64,000 bases of DNA from Pseudorhodobacter sp. PARRP1 (GCA_002256245.1 NKIU01000004.1:248001-312000); one strand, 5' to 3'. Counted from the stretch's first letter, positions 48,264 to 57,060 are shown. A program made the numbers and translations. Notes: generated by a model not told the origin, from the letters alone.

Positions 48264-48892
48264 ACCCGCACCTCGACAATCGGCACATTCGGCACATCGC
48301 CCGCCCGGAAAGAGGCGACCGAGGTTTGGATCATATCGGCATCAAACCGCACCGGGACATCAAATTCATAGCCAGCGGTAATCAGCACTCCGATGTCAGG
48401 CGCGGTGGTAAAGCTGACCATGCCGGTGGCGGCATCAACGCTGAACTCCAGCCCCTCCACCTTGGGATCATTGGCGATGGCGACAACCACGGTGCCAGCC
48501 ACAGGCTTTACGATGGGGCGCACGTAACTTGCGGTGCCTGAGAGATAGGTCTTTTTCAGTTGAAAGCTGACCGTTGTGCCATCGCCAACGCCGATCAGCT
48601 GATCGGTTGCGGCAATCGGCTGATTGGCCCCGCATGATTTGAAATCCGACCAATCCTTCCAGCGAAAGGCGTGCAGGCGCGCGCGTCGCGCTTCAAAGAA
48701 CGCCAGCAGCGCATCAACATCTTCCAGACTGCGCAGCCCAAAGCCCGCGTCATAGCGCCTGCGCGAATGTTCCCACGGCGTGTTGCGTTCTTCAAAGCCG
48801 TTGGCGAGCGTGACAATCTCGGTCAACCGCTCGGGCCCGCCCTGGCTGCCAAAGCTGACATTGGCGGGAAATCTGATTTCGTGAAATGCCAT
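48260..48892 (-). CDS. g12: GTA distal tail protein (gp12, DUF2460)
   Basis: 210 residues, the usual size. DUF2460 landmarks are FHEIRFPANVSFGSQGGPER, the RRRYDAGFGLRS segment and FEARRARLHAFRWKDWSDF. It forms the ring ending the tail tube. It overlaps g13 by four bases and follows g11 after about nine bases. Confidence 0.93.
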   Translation of the reverse strand: MAFHEIRFPANVSFGSQGGPERLTEIVTLANGFEERNTPWEHSRRRYDAGFGLRSLEDVDALLAFFEARRARLHAFRWKDWSDFKSCGANQPIAATDQLIGVGDGTTVSFQLKKTYLSGTASYVRPIVKPVAGTVVVAIANDPKVEGLEFSVDAATGMVSFTTAPDIGVLITAGYEFDVPVRFDADMIQTSVASFRAGDVPNVPIVEVRV

Positions 48893-48901
48893 GTCTTCCC
48901 C

Positions 48902-49555
48902 TCACCGATTGCGTTGGCCGCGCGCCAGCATCCGCTGTGCCTGCGCGGCAATCTGGGTCTGGCTGCGCTGAAAGCCCTGCACATCCGGTGTGGTGATGTT
49001 CATCACCACCGTGACCGAGCGCCCCCCGCCCGTCGTCTGCACTCCAAGGCGACCATCGGCGCCGCGCGCCAGCGGCATGATGGCTTCCGGGCCCGCTTCG
49101 CCCATCAAGCCCTGACCGCCGCGCATCGCAAACGGGGTCGCCTGTGAGACGACACCCCCCTTGGCGAACGGCATCACCCGGCCTTGGGCAAAGCTGCCGC
49201 CCTTTTCAAACGGCATGATGCCGCTGATCAGGCCATTCAGGCCCGAGGCAATCGCCCCGCCCAAAGCGTTCTGCACCGGCCGCATCGCAATGCCGTAAAC
49301 CGTATCGGCCAAGGATTTCGCCACCGATTTCAGCGCATCCGACAGTTTGGCACCGTCAAACACCAGCCCGTCAAAGGCGCGGCGCAAACCGCCACCGATG
49401 CCGGTGGACAGCACATTCACTTCACGCCCGGTGAACACCATAGTTTCGCGCATCCGCGAAAGTTCACCCTCAAAGGCTCCCACGATCCCGGTGGTGCCCG
49501 AAAGCGTGGCCTCAAGTGCCGCAATCTGGTCCTGCAACTCTTCTACTGTTGCCAT
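48902..49555 (-). CDS. g11: GTA tail tape measure protein (gp11)
   Basis: 217 residues. An N-terminal coiled coil (MATVEELQDQIAALEATLSG) precedes a glycine-rich region with repeated FAKGG/FEKGG segments and the VMPFAKGGVVSQATPFAMRG block typical of lambda-type tape measure C-termini. It is short, in keeping with the short GTA tail. The start at 49555 is preferred; it overlaps the end of g10.1 by about 44 bp. Confidence 0.9.
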   Translation of the reverse strand: MATVEELQDQIAALEATLSGTTGIVGAFEGELSRMRETMVFTGREVNVLSTGIGGGLRRAFDGLVFDGAKLSDALKSVAKSLADTVYGIAMRPVQNALGGAIASGLNGLISGIMPFEKGGSFAQGRVMPFAKGGVVSQATPFAMRGGQGLMGEAGPEAIMPLARGADGRLGVQTTGGGRSVTVVMNITTPDVQGFQRSQTQIAAQAQRMLARGQRNR

Positions 49556-49748
49556 CGCCCGCCCCTTTCGTGACATCTGGATAAGCTGCGGCCAATTCCT
49601 CGAGCCGCGCTTTGGTCAGGGGCGGCACCAAAGCCTCCGCCCCCAGCATTATCCTCAACTCGATGGGCGACAGCGCCCAGAAGACGGCGGGGGTCAGCCG
49701 CAATTCGCCCATCCCGGCACGCATAAGCCCCGGCCAGTCGATCTTCAT
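49512..49748 (-). CDS. g10.1: GTA tail assembly chaperone (g10.1)
   Basis: 78 residues. The KIDWPGLMRAGMGELRLTPAVFW segment and LSPIELRIMLGAE match the small chaperone (rcc01693-like, TIGR02216). The start overlaps the g10 stop (ATGA at 49745-49748). Confidence 0.88.
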   Translation of the reverse strand: MKIDWPGLMRAGMGELRLTPAVFWALSPIELRIMLGAEALVPPLTKARLEELAAAYPDVTKGAGDGNSRRVAGPDCGT

Positions 49749-50065
49749 GCCTCGCCCGGCAGCGCAAAGGCCCGCGCCAGTAGCGCCGCAGCCGCCCGTG
49801 CGGCTTCGACCGGGCCACCGCCGATTTCCACCGTGCGCAGATGCTCTGCCGTGCCCTGCCAGCCGCCACCCCGCAAGCCCGCCACGATCAGCGCAAGCAC
49901 ATCGCGGCTTGATACCTTGCCGGATTCAAACCGCTCGACCAGATCAACCAGCGAGTCTGCGCCGAGTGCCGTCTCCAACTCGGCCAGCGCGCCCAAGGTC
50001 AGCTTGGCGACATGCGCCACGCCATCCAGCACCACCGCCACTTCGCCCGCATACGGATTGGCCAT
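49745..50065 (-). CDS. g10: GTA family protein, tail assembly (gp10)
   Basis: 106 residues starting MANPYAGEVAVVLDG, followed by LTLGALAELETALGADSLVDL and VLALIVAGLRGGG, characteristic of the gp10 family. It probably acts as a tail chaperone together with g10.1. The start overlaps the g9 stop (TGATG at 50063-50067). Confidence 0.9.
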   Translation of the reverse strand: MANPYAGEVAVVLDGVAHVAKLTLGALAELETALGADSLVDLVERFESGKVSSRDVLALIVAGLRGGGWQGTAEHLRTVEIGGGPVEAARAAAALLARAFALPGEA

Positions 50066-50478
50066 CAAAGCGCCGTGAACGTAAGTGCCCCGGCCGAGGC
50101 CAGCGTCATCTCATACGTCGCCTCGCCGTTGTGGCTGCCCGCGTATTCAATCGCGGTGATCTGGAACGCACCTTCCACCACGCCAAAGCTGGGGATTACC
50201 ACCTGAAACAGCGGCATTTCGGCGTCGAAGAAAATCTGGCGCGCGCGGGCATCGGTGGTCTCGTCGCGAAACACACCCGAGCCCGAGATCGAGGCCGTCT
50301 TGACCCCTGCCCCCGCCAGCAATTCGCGCCAGCCACCAGCGCTTTCAAGGCTTGTGACATCCACCGTTTCAGCGTTGAAGCTGATCCGGGTCGCCCGCAG
50401 CCCCGCCACCGTCACAAACGTGCCATCGCCCACCATATCGACCTTGATCAGCAGGTCTTTGCCGTTCTGCACTGTCAT
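50065..50478 (-). CDS. g9: GTA major tail tube protein (gp9)
   Basis: 137 residues, TP901-1-type major tail protein (VQNGKDLLIKVDM, TVDVTSLESAGGWRELL, ISGSGVFRDETTDARARQ). It forms the tail tube hexamers. The ATG at 50478 is six bases after GAGGAG and is preferred over the ATG at 50484, which touches that site. Confidence 0.93.
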   Translation of the reverse strand: MTVQNGKDLLIKVDMVGDGTFVTVAGLRATRISFNAETVDVTSLESAGGWRELLAGAGVKTASISGSGVFRDETTDARARQIFFDAEMPLFQVVIPSFGVVEGAFQITAIEYAGSHNGEATYEMTLASAGALTFTAL

Positions 50479-50512
50479 AGCCATCTCCTCATTGCCCCGC
50501 AGGGCCGTTATC

Positions 50513-50911
50513 TCAAAGCTCGATCCGCGCCCGGAAGGTCAGATCAATCCGTCGGGTATCGCCCGCTTCCAGCCGCCGCGCGCTGGCCCGCAGAAACTGG
50601 ATCGACACCAGCCGCCCGGTCGCCAGCGTCAAAGCCGCACCCACCAAAGCCTGCGAGACTTCGCCCGCCACCTGCTTGGCGGTCAGAAAACCGCTGGCAT
50701 CACTGATCACCGCAATCTCCAGTCGGTGCTCGGCCCCGCCGCCGCTTGCGTCGGATTGATCAATCACCTGTTCTGGGCCGATCAGCACAAAGGTGCCCAA
50801 AGCCGCACCCGCTGGCATCGCATCAACGATGCTGACACCCGCCAACCCGGCAAATCCTGAAAGGCGCGCGTAAATCGCCGCCTGAAGCGCTGCCGCTGCC
50901 TGATAGCTCAT
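50513..50911 (-). CDS. g8: GTA tail terminator-type protein (gp8, DUF3168)
   Basis: 132 residues with the DUF3168 fold (LQAAIYARLSGFAGLAGVSIVDAMP and the LEIAVISDASGFLTAKQ segment). It caps the tail at the head side. The start overlaps the g7 stop (ATGA). Confidence 0.92.
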   Translation of the reverse strand: MSYQAAAALQAAIYARLSGFAGLAGVSIVDAMPAGAALGTFVLIGPEQVIDQSDASGGGAEHRLEIAVISDASGFLTAKQVAGEVSQALVGAALTLATGRLVSIQFLRASARRLEAGDTRRIDLTFRARIEL

Positions 50912-51246
50912 GTCGGCACCTCCTCACGCGCAAAGCAGGTCAGATAGCGCGCGTCCTGATCATGCTCGGTCACGGCCAGAATGGTGAAAACCCGCGCGCC
51001 ATCGCGCAAACGTTGCTCGGGCTTTGGGCGGCGCGGCGAGCCGACTGCCGCACCCCGCACGGTGATCTTGTAAGGCACCGCAGCCAGCACCACCTCAACC
51101 CCCGCAGCCTCGCGCCCCGATCCGGGCTGCACATCGCCCCACAGCGTGCCCAGAACGCTCCAGGCCCGCACAAACCCGCCCGCGCCGTCGGCCACGTTCT
51201 GCGGCGCCTCCAGCACCAGCTTGCGGTTCAGATGCACGGCACTCAT
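50908..51246 (-). CDS. g7: GTA head-tail adaptor/stopper (gp7)
   Basis: 112 residues with typical head-closure features (LNRKLVLEAPQNVADGAGG, WGDVQPGSGREA, then YKITVRG-type strand and FTILAVTEHDQDARYLTCF). It joins the head adaptor ring and tail. It overlaps both neighbours by ATGA. Confidence 0.92.
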   Translation of the reverse strand: MSAVHLNRKLVLEAPQNVADGAGGFVRAWSVLGTLWGDVQPGSGREAAGVEVVLAAVPYKITVRGAAVGSPRRPKPEQRLRDGARVFTILAVTEHDQDARYLTCFAREEVPT

Positions 51247-51842
51247 GCCGCACCTCCGCCCAGCACCCGCACCGTGCGCCAGCGCTCAATCAGCGCCTGC
51301 ACCGCCAGCGGCACGCCCGCCACGCGCTGCCCCATGTCGTGGCGGTTTTCGTAAAACTCCGCCGCCAGCAACAACACCGCCTGCGCCAGATCAAACGGCA
51401 CCGCAGCCCAACCCGCGCCAAAGCCTGCGTCAAACACCACCTCGACGCGGCCATCCACCGGCACCGTCGGCAGCAGCACGCCTGCGGCGATCAACTTCGG
51501 GCGGTGCGTGTCCTGCACCAGACGGTAGCGATCAACCCCGACCACAGTGCTGACTGCATCCACATCCACCAACGTCACCGACACCAGCGCCGTCACCGGA
51601 GCCACCGGCAAAGGCTGCTCTCCGCGCGCCCGCCAATCCTCCAACGTCAGCCGGAACCGCCGCGCCAACAGCACCTTGCCGATGCGCCCCTCAATCGCCG
51701 CCATCGCCGCGCGCAGATAGCTTTCGATCAGCGCATCCTGCATCCCGTCATCGGCAAAGCCCGAACCCAGCCGCAAATGATCCTTCAGCGCCTGCACAGG
51801 CAGACTGGCCGCCGCCACGCTGGTGATTTCCGTCAACATCAT
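51243..51842 (-). CDS. g6: GTA head-tail connector (gp6)
   Basis: 199 residues of the gp6-like connector family (LKDHLRLGSGFADDGMQDALIESYLRAAMAAIEGR). It forms the adaptor ring under the portal. The ATG at 51842 is chosen (GAGGGG seven bases upstream). The preceding gap holds a strong hairpin after the capsid gene. Confidence 0.92.
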   Translation of the reverse strand: MMLTEITSVAAASLPVQALKDHLRLGSGFADDGMQDALIESYLRAAMAAIEGRIGKVLLARRFRLTLEDWRARGEQPLPVAPVTALVSVTLVDVDAVSTVVGVDRYRLVQDTHRPKLIAAGVLLPTVPVDGRVEVVFDAGFGAGWAAVPFDLAQAVLLLAAEFYENRHDMGQRVAGVPLAVQALIERWRTVRVLGGGAA

Positions 51843-51971
51843 CGCCAAACCCCTCTTGCCCCAAATCTCGCCCGCCCCGGATCAGGCCCACCAAAGGCCA
51901 TGGACGCGCACCCCGCACCGCTCGAACGGAGGGGAGCAGCCAGACGGCGCGGCCCTTTGGCACGCGTCCAT

Positions 51972-51996
51972 TGCCCGGCCCAGATCGGGCCGGGCA
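51972..51996 (-). other. Strong GC hairpin just after the GTA capsid gene
   Basis: Perfect 10-bp stem TGCCCGGCCC / GGGCCGGGCA with a 5-base loop, starting 13 bp after the g5 stop. No T run follows, so it is more likely an mRNA 3'-end stabiliser or partial pause than a full terminator. Confidence 0.6.
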
Positions 51997-52008
51997 GTCG
52001 TTACAGCG

Positions 52009-53229
52009 TCAGGAAACCGCGATTTTCAGCAGTTTGATCGCGGCAAAGTCGGTCACATCGCCACCCACGCGCTTGGAGGCGTAGAACAGCACGTTCGGCT
52101 TGGCCGAGAACGGGTCGCGCAGGATGCGCAGGTCAGGCCGCTCGGCAATCGTGTAGGCCGATTTGAAATCGCCGAACGCAATCGCATAGGCGTTGGCGGC
52201 AATATCCGGCATGTCCTCGCAGATCAGCACCGGATAGCCCATCAGACGCGACGGATCGGCGGCGGCCAAGCCATCCGACCACATGAAACGGCCATCGGCA
52301 TCCTTCATCTTGCGCACCGCGCCCGCGGTTTTCGAGTTCATGATGAAGCTTGCATTTGCGCGGTAGTCGGCGGTCAGCGCATAGACCAGGCTGATGATGC
52401 AATCGACCGAGTTGGTCGGCGCGAAGTCCGCCGCAGCGCCCGTCGGGATGTAGCCGATATTGCCCCAGGTCCAGGACGCATTGGCGACCTTGGTCGGCAG
52501 CAGAATGCCCTTCGGCTGATCCACCCCTGTGCCGTTGATAAAGGCCGAAGCCTCGGCGCGGATGAAGCGCGTGGCGATCTTGCCGGCAAGCCAGCCTTCC
52601 ACATCAAACGCACTGTCGTCCAGCAAGCGCTGGCTGGCCTTCGGCATCGCCGAAAGCTCGTGCAGCTTGATCGAGATACGCTCGATGGTCGGCGTCGCGG
52701 TTTCCGTGGTCGCCGCCGCTTCCGTCGCCCAGCCCGAGCCCACTTCCGAACGGTCAATCAGCACGTCGAACGAGGTCGCATCAATCTGCACCACATTCGC
52801 AATCGCCCGCAGGCTGGAGGTGGACACCAGCATCGAGCGGATGCTGTCTGCCGTTTGCGGATCAACCAGATAGCCGCCGTCGGCAGCCACCGCGCTCGAC
52901 ATCGCCTTGCCTTCCAGCACAAGGCCGCGCAAGCCGTCATCATCACCCGAGCGCAGATAGGCGCCGAACGCCTTCTTGTGCGGCACCTCCAGTTCGGCAT
53001 GGGCCGACAAGGCGGGGCGGGCGTAGGTCATCTGTTTGCGATCCAGCATGGTCAATCTTTCGTCCTGTTGTTGAAGTGATTGTTTCACGTCATCCTGAAA
53101 GCCCTTGAAGGCACTCAGGAAACCGGTCATGGCGGATTTCATCTCCGCCGCCGGATAAGCGGCCGTCGTCTGGCCAGAATTCTGGGCCGCAGGCAAAGCC
53201 TCACCGGCCCGAGCCTTTGTCTCGGTCAT
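52009..53229 (-). CDS. g5: GTA major capsid protein (gp5, HK97 fold)
   Basis: 406 residues. The first 100 or so are a scaffolding-like region with a coiled coil (SAFKGFQDDVKQSLQQQDER) that the protease would remove; the mature HK97 fold starts near KAFGAYLRSGDD and includes VIPTG-like tube loops and the YASKRVGGDVTDFAAIKLLK end. It forms the head shell. A strong hairpin follows the stop. Confidence 0.95.
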   Translation of the reverse strand: MTETKARAGEALPAAQNSGQTTAAYPAAEMKSAMTGFLSAFKGFQDDVKQSLQQQDERLTMLDRKQMTYARPALSAHAELEVPHKKAFGAYLRSGDDDGLRGLVLEGKAMSSAVAADGGYLVDPQTADSIRSMLVSTSSLRAIANVVQIDATSFDVLIDRSEVGSGWATEAAATTETATPTIERISIKLHELSAMPKASQRLLDDSAFDVEGWLAGKIATRFIRAEASAFINGTGVDQPKGILLPTKVANASWTWGNIGYIPTGAAADFAPTNSVDCIISLVYALTADYRANASFIMNSKTAGAVRKMKDADGRFMWSDGLAAADPSRLMGYPVLICEDMPDIAANAYAIAFGDFKSAYTIAERPDLRILRDPFSAKPNVLFYASKRVGGDVTDFAAIKLLKIAVS

Positions 53230-53262
53230 CTTGATTTCCCCGTAGTTGCTCGTGAAAGGCCG

Positions 53263-53826
53263 TTAGTTGCGCTCGGCCAAAGATCGGCGCGCGTCGTCAA
53301 ACAACTGCACCATGCTGCGCCAGAGATCGGCATCAGGCGCATCGCCCTTGGCCGAAACCCGCGCTTCGGGAAGCATCGGGAAGGTGACAAGCGACACCTC
53401 CCAAAGCTCCAGTTCGGACAAAAGGCGTTGCCCCTTGCCGTCACGTTCTGCTCTGACGGTGCGGTAGCCGATCGACAGCCCGTCAATCGCCCCCGCCGCC
53501 AGCAAGGCCACCGCCTCGCGGCCCTTATCAACTTCCGGCAGGATGCGGCCCTTGACCCACAGGCCGACGCCGTCCTCGCGCACCTCATCCCAGATGCCAA
53601 TCGGCTGGGTCGGGTCATGCTGCCACAGCATTTTCACCGCGCGCCCCTGCACGCTCAGCCGCGAGAGGCTGGCGGCGTAAGCACCCTTCTGCACCACATC
53701 GCCGCCCTGATCGCGCACCCCGAACAGGCTGGCGTAGCCCTCAACCTGGGAGCCATCGGTCACCAACAGCCGCGCTTCAGGCTGTTGAAACTTGCACTCT
53801 GGCGCGCCCTGCATCTTCAAGTTCAT
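53263..53826 (-). CDS. g4: GTA prohead protease (gp4, HK97 family)
   Basis: 187 residues. HK97 prohead protease with the catalytic His in MLWQHDPTQPIG and Ser in GAIDGLSIGYR. It trims the capsid scaffolding segment. The ATG at 53826 is favoured (GAGGTGG site), with a GTG nine bases upstream as the alternative. Confidence 0.93.
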   Translation of the reverse strand: MNLKMQGAPECKFQQPEARLLVTDGSQVEGYASLFGVRDQGGDVVQKGAYAASLSRLSVQGRAVKMLWQHDPTQPIGIWDEVREDGVGLWVKGRILPEVDKGREAVALLAAGAIDGLSIGYRTVRAERDGKGQRLLSELELWEVSLVTFPMLPEARVSAKGDAPDADLWRSMVQLFDDARRSLAERN

Positions 53827-53836
53827 TGCATCCACC

Positions 53837-54085
53837 TCATTTGCTCGCCGCCTGCATCACCGCCTCGGCCATCTGGGCCAGCAAGAACGCCGCGACCCCG
53901 TAAACTCCGACCCAAATCCGCTTCTCCAGCCGTTCCAGCACCGCATCAATCTGGCCCAAACGGTAATCCAGCGCCGCCCAACGCTCTTCGGCCACACGCT
54001 CGTTCGCTTCGATCCGCGCCGTGGCCGCATCGAAACTGTCGTAAAGATAGCGCGAGCCGTCAGACGCCTTGCGCGGCGGCGTCAT
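53837..54085 (-). CDS. g3.5: GTA head formation protein (g3.5, rcc01685-like)
   Basis: 82 residues: MTPPRKASDGSRYLYDSFDA start, a coiled-coil middle (EERWAALDYRLGQIDAVLERLEK cut into heptads) and a C-terminal hydrophobic segment (IWVGVYGVAAFLLAQM). Its size and position between portal and protease match the RcGTA small head gene. The start overlaps the portal stop (ATGA at 54082-54085). Confidence 0.85.
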   Translation of the reverse strand: MTPPRKASDGSRYLYDSFDAATARIEANERVAEERWAALDYRLGQIDAVLERLEKRIWVGVYGVAAFLLAQMAEAVMQAASK

Positions 54086-55254
54086 GCGCCCTCCTGAATA
54101 CGCGGCAAGCCCAACAGGATGCGCTTTTCGACCTCGGTCAGGAACGCGGCCGTCCCCACCCGCGCCCACAGCTGATCGCGCTCAACCGCCAGCGCCGGGA
54201 TCTGATCCAGGTCGGGCCGCAACTCCACCAACTCGCCGGTAAAGGTCGAGAGCCAATGCGAAATCCCCGCCGTCACCCGCGCCACCAAGGGCAGCACGGT
54301 CAGGCGGTAAAACGCCCGGTTGGCTTCCTGATAGTTGGCATAGGTCGCATCGCCCGGTATCCCCATCAGCATCGGCGGCACACCAAACGCCGTGGCAATC
54401 TCGCGCCCCGCGGCCTCTTTGGTCTGCTGGAATTCCATATCCGAAGGCGAGAACCCCATCGGCTTCCAATCGAGGCCCCCTTCCAGCAGCATCGGCCGCC
54501 CGGCATTGCGCGCGCCCTGATGATGCATCTCCATCTCGCTCACCAGCCGGTCATACTGATCGGTTGAAAGCTGCGCCTGCCCGTCCGCGCCCTTGTAAAC
54601 AATCGCCCCCGACGGCCGCGCCGCATTGTCCAGCAGCGCCTTTGACCAGGCACTTGCCGAGGTATGGACATCAATCGCCACCGCCGCCGCCTGCAACGGG
54701 CTGAAGCCATAGTGATCATCAGACGGATGGAAGGTCTTGATATGGCAGATCGGTTGCGCGTCCTGCGTCATCGCAAACCGATGCGTGCGCCCGCCGACCG
54801 AGTAATCATAGGCCACCGGCCAGCCATCCGCGCCAGGGATCAGCGACATCCGGTCCGAGCGCAGCACATGCAACTCTCCCGGCACCGCACCCGAGCCCGG
54901 CACCGCCTCGATATAGGCATTGCCCGACAGCAAAAGATGTCCGTAAACCGCCTCCAGAAACTCGGCCCGCCCTTGCGCTGCGTTCGGGCGGCGGATCAGA
55001 TCCAGCACCGGATGGCTGTCAAACCGGCGCGAGTCGTCTTGCAACACCAAGGGCATCGCACTTGCGGCTTCCGAGATCAGCTTGACCGCCCGAAACCCCA
55101 TCGGATTGCCCTGAAACCCGGTTTTCGCCAGCGAGACCAGATCGCGCGGGCTCCACGCCACGCGGCCCGAACTCCCCCAAGCCACCACCCGCCCGGTGGC
55201 CGAAGCCTTGGTTTCCACCACCGGGCGCGTGCGTTTCAGAAAATCGAACACCAT
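54082..55254 (-). CDS. g3: GTA portal protein (gp3)
   Basis: 390 residues, HK97-type portal (VFDFLKRTRPVVETKAS, PMGFRAVKLISEAASAMPLVL, LLLSGNAYIEAV and FGVPPMLMGIPGDATYANYQE). It forms the DNA entry/exit ring of the head. The gap to g2 contains another perfect hairpin (55392-55418). Confidence 0.94.
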   Translation of the reverse strand: MVFDFLKRTRPVVETKASATGRVVAWGSSGRVAWSPRDLVSLAKTGFQGNPMGFRAVKLISEAASAMPLVLQDDSRRFDSHPVLDLIRRPNAAQGRAEFLEAVYGHLLLSGNAYIEAVPGSGAVPGELHVLRSDRMSLIPGADGWPVAYDYSVGGRTHRFAMTQDAQPICHIKTFHPSDDHYGFSPLQAAAVAIDVHTSASAWSKALLDNAARPSGAIVYKGADGQAQLSTDQYDRLVSEMEMHHQGARNAGRPMLLEGGLDWKPMGFSPSDMEFQQTKEAAGREIATAFGVPPMLMGIPGDATYANYQEANRAFYRLTVLPLVARVTAGISHWLSTFTGELVELRPDLDQIPALAVERDQLWARVGTAAFLTEVEKRILLGLPRIQEGA

Positions 55255-55391
55255 GCGTCAAAGCTCCTCTATCGCTGCACCAACCGTTGTCATGGTCTGC
55301 GCTTGTCTGAAAACCGTTCTAGACCGGAAAGGTTTAAGTCCCGCCAACCCAGCGCGCGCTGCCCCTGATCCGGCGCAACACCCGATCCAAA

Positions 55392-55418
55392 GCCGCCCCG
55401 GACCTGATCCGGGGCGGC
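55392..55418 (-). other. Strong hairpin between GTA g2 and g3
   Basis: Perfect 11-bp stem GCCGCCCCGGA / TCCGGGGCGGC with a 5-base loop, in the 188-bp gap between the terminase and portal genes. It has no T run. Confidence 0.6.
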
Positions 55419-55442
55419 GTGGTGATGGCACACAGCGCCCGC

Positions 55443-56786
55443 TTAAACCCTGCGCACTTGCGGGCGCCGATAGGTCTCGGCAGGTTCCACGATCAGATCG
55501 GTCAGCGCCCAGACCAGCGCATCCAGCCGGTCGGGAGAGCCTTTGCCCAGATAGCCCTGCGCCGTCATTTGCAGCATCTGCGCCTCCAGCGCCGCAAGCC
55601 CGCGCATGTGGCTGACACGGCCCTGCTCATACAGCGCCGACACCGGCTCGGCCCGAATGCCCTTGCCCTTGCTGGCCCGCACCGCCCGGAACGGCACCAG
55701 CGGATCGACCTGTCGGATGACCCCCTCCACCAGATCGCCGCCCTGATTGACCTCGGCCACCAGCCTGTCTGCGCCATAGCGCTCCATCGCCGCAATCGCC
55801 GCGCGCGCCCATTGGTCAGGGGTCGCCCCCTTCACCGAGCAATCGGCCAGCACCACCGCCTGCCAATTCTGCGTCGGCCCATCGGTGATTGCCCCCACCA
55901 CCACGATGCCACATTCATCCGATTTGCCATGCCCCGTCACCGGTGGGTCCACCGCCACCACGATGCGCTGCAACGGCGGCGCTTCGGTGATGCGCCCCTT
56001 TTCCAGCATCAGCGTAGTCCACAGCGCGCCTTCGACATCCTCGATCAACAGCCCGTCCAACTCTTGCGCGCCTTTGGTGGTGCCCGCATAGCGCGCGCGC
56101 ACCTCCTCAAGGAACGATGCCGCGAGATAGGCCCTGTTGGCCTCGGTCGGCGCATGGGTCATCACCGTCGAGGGGTTTTTCAAGATGCCCTTCAGCACAC
56201 CCACATTCTGCGGCGTCGTCGTCACCACCTGCCGCGGATTTTCCCCCAAGCGCAGCGCAAACTGCAACTGATCCCAAGCCTCCTCGGCCTTGGTCCATTT
56301 TGCCAACTCGTCCACCCAGGCCGCATCAAACTGCGGCCCGCGCAGGCTGCCGGGTTCGTGTGCTGAAAACACCTGCGCAATCGCGCCATTCGGCCAGACC
56401 AGTTGCTTTTTCGTCGCCTGCCACTCTGGGCGGCGGTCGGGGGGCGAGCATTTCAGGATGCCGCTCTCGCCCTCGATCATCACCGCAATGACCTGATCCA
56501 CCGTCTCACCCACCAGCGCCAAGCGGCGCGAGCGCCCGGCATCCAGCGGCCCCGCCCCCTCCACCTCGGATCGCACCCATTCGGAACCGGCGCGGGTTTT
56601 CCCCGCCCCGCGCCCGCCCATGATCACCCAGGTTTTCCACGCGCCCGCAGGCGGCAACTGATGCGGCAGCGCCCAGAATTCAAACATCCAAGGCAGCGCC
56701 AACAGCGCATTCTCGCTCAAGCCATCGAGAAATTCGTCAACCTGCACTTGCGTCGCGGAGGCGAGCCAATCGGCGCCCGATCTCAT
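55443..56786 (-). CDS. g2: GTA large terminase (gp2)
   Basis: 447 residues. The ATPase half has Walker A MGGRGAGKTRAG and Walker B FDAAWVDELAKW; the nuclease half has acidic residues in VVAVDPPVTG and later EVNQGGDLVEGVI. It packages DNA into the head and cuts it. The start at ATG 56786 gives the usual length; it overlaps g1 by about 50 bp and has a weak ribosome site. Confidence 0.94.
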   Translation of the reverse strand: MRSGADWLASATQVQVDEFLDGLSENALLALPWMFEFWALPHQLPPAGAWKTWVIMGGRGAGKTRAGSEWVRSEVEGAGPLDAGRSRRLALVGETVDQVIAVMIEGESGILKCSPPDRRPEWQATKKQLVWPNGAIAQVFSAHEPGSLRGPQFDAAWVDELAKWTKAEEAWDQLQFALRLGENPRQVVTTTPQNVGVLKGILKNPSTVMTHAPTEANRAYLAASFLEEVRARYAGTTKGAQELDGLLIEDVEGALWTTLMLEKGRITEAPPLQRIVVAVDPPVTGHGKSDECGIVVVGAITDGPTQNWQAVVLADCSVKGATPDQWARAAIAAMERYGADRLVAEVNQGGDLVEGVIRQVDPLVPFRAVRASKGKGIRAEPVSALYEQGRVSHMRGLAALEAQMLQMTAQGYLGKGSPDRLDALVWALTDLIVEPAETYRRPQVRRV

Positions 56787-57060
56787 CGCGTGCGTCGTGT
56801 AAGTCGAGCGTGCCGGTTCCGACAGCCCCGGCAACCTGTTTGCGTAGTTTTTCAAGACGTCCCCTTTCGCTATGGACCAAATCCAACGCCAGCCGCAAAT
56901 CCCGCACCGTTTGCGGCACAGCCTTTGCAACCTCGTATTCGCCCGCCTTCAGCGCATTGACCGCGCGCAGCAAATCCGAGACCGTGGATTCATAAAATTG
57001 TTCTGCATCCGCCAGCAGATCGCCTGGCGATGGTTCTCCGATGGAGAAATTGAGTGTCAT
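56737..57060 (-). CDS. g1: GTA small terminase (gp1)
   Basis: 107 residues. The N-terminus MTLNFSIGEPSPGDLLADAEQFYE, the basic helix DLRLALDLVHSERGRLEKLRK and the C-terminal helices match RcGTA TerS, which lacks the strong sequence-specific DNA binding of phage TerS. It starts the cluster, about 45 bp downstream of an intrinsic terminator. Confidence 0.9.
   Translation of the reverse strand: MTLNFSIGEPSPGDLLADAEQFYESTVSDLLRAVNALKAGEYEVAKAVPQTVRDLRLALDLVHSERGRLEKLRKQVAGAVGTGTLDLHDARDEIGRRLARLRDASAG

Larger units (their letters stand above)
43041..57060 (-). mobile_element. Complete RcGTA-type gene transfer agent structural cluster (g1 to g15)
   Basis: All head, connector and tail genes of an RcGTA-like gene transfer agent are present in canonical order on the minus strand: small and large terminase, portal, g3.5, protease, capsid, adaptors, tail tube, chaperones, tape measure, distal tail, hub, peptidase and the large tail-tip protein. 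No frame is broken. GTAs package random host DNA and are domesticated prophages. Lysis genes, head spikes, gafA and attachment genes are not in this window, as usual for a dispersed GTA genome. Confidence 0.95.
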
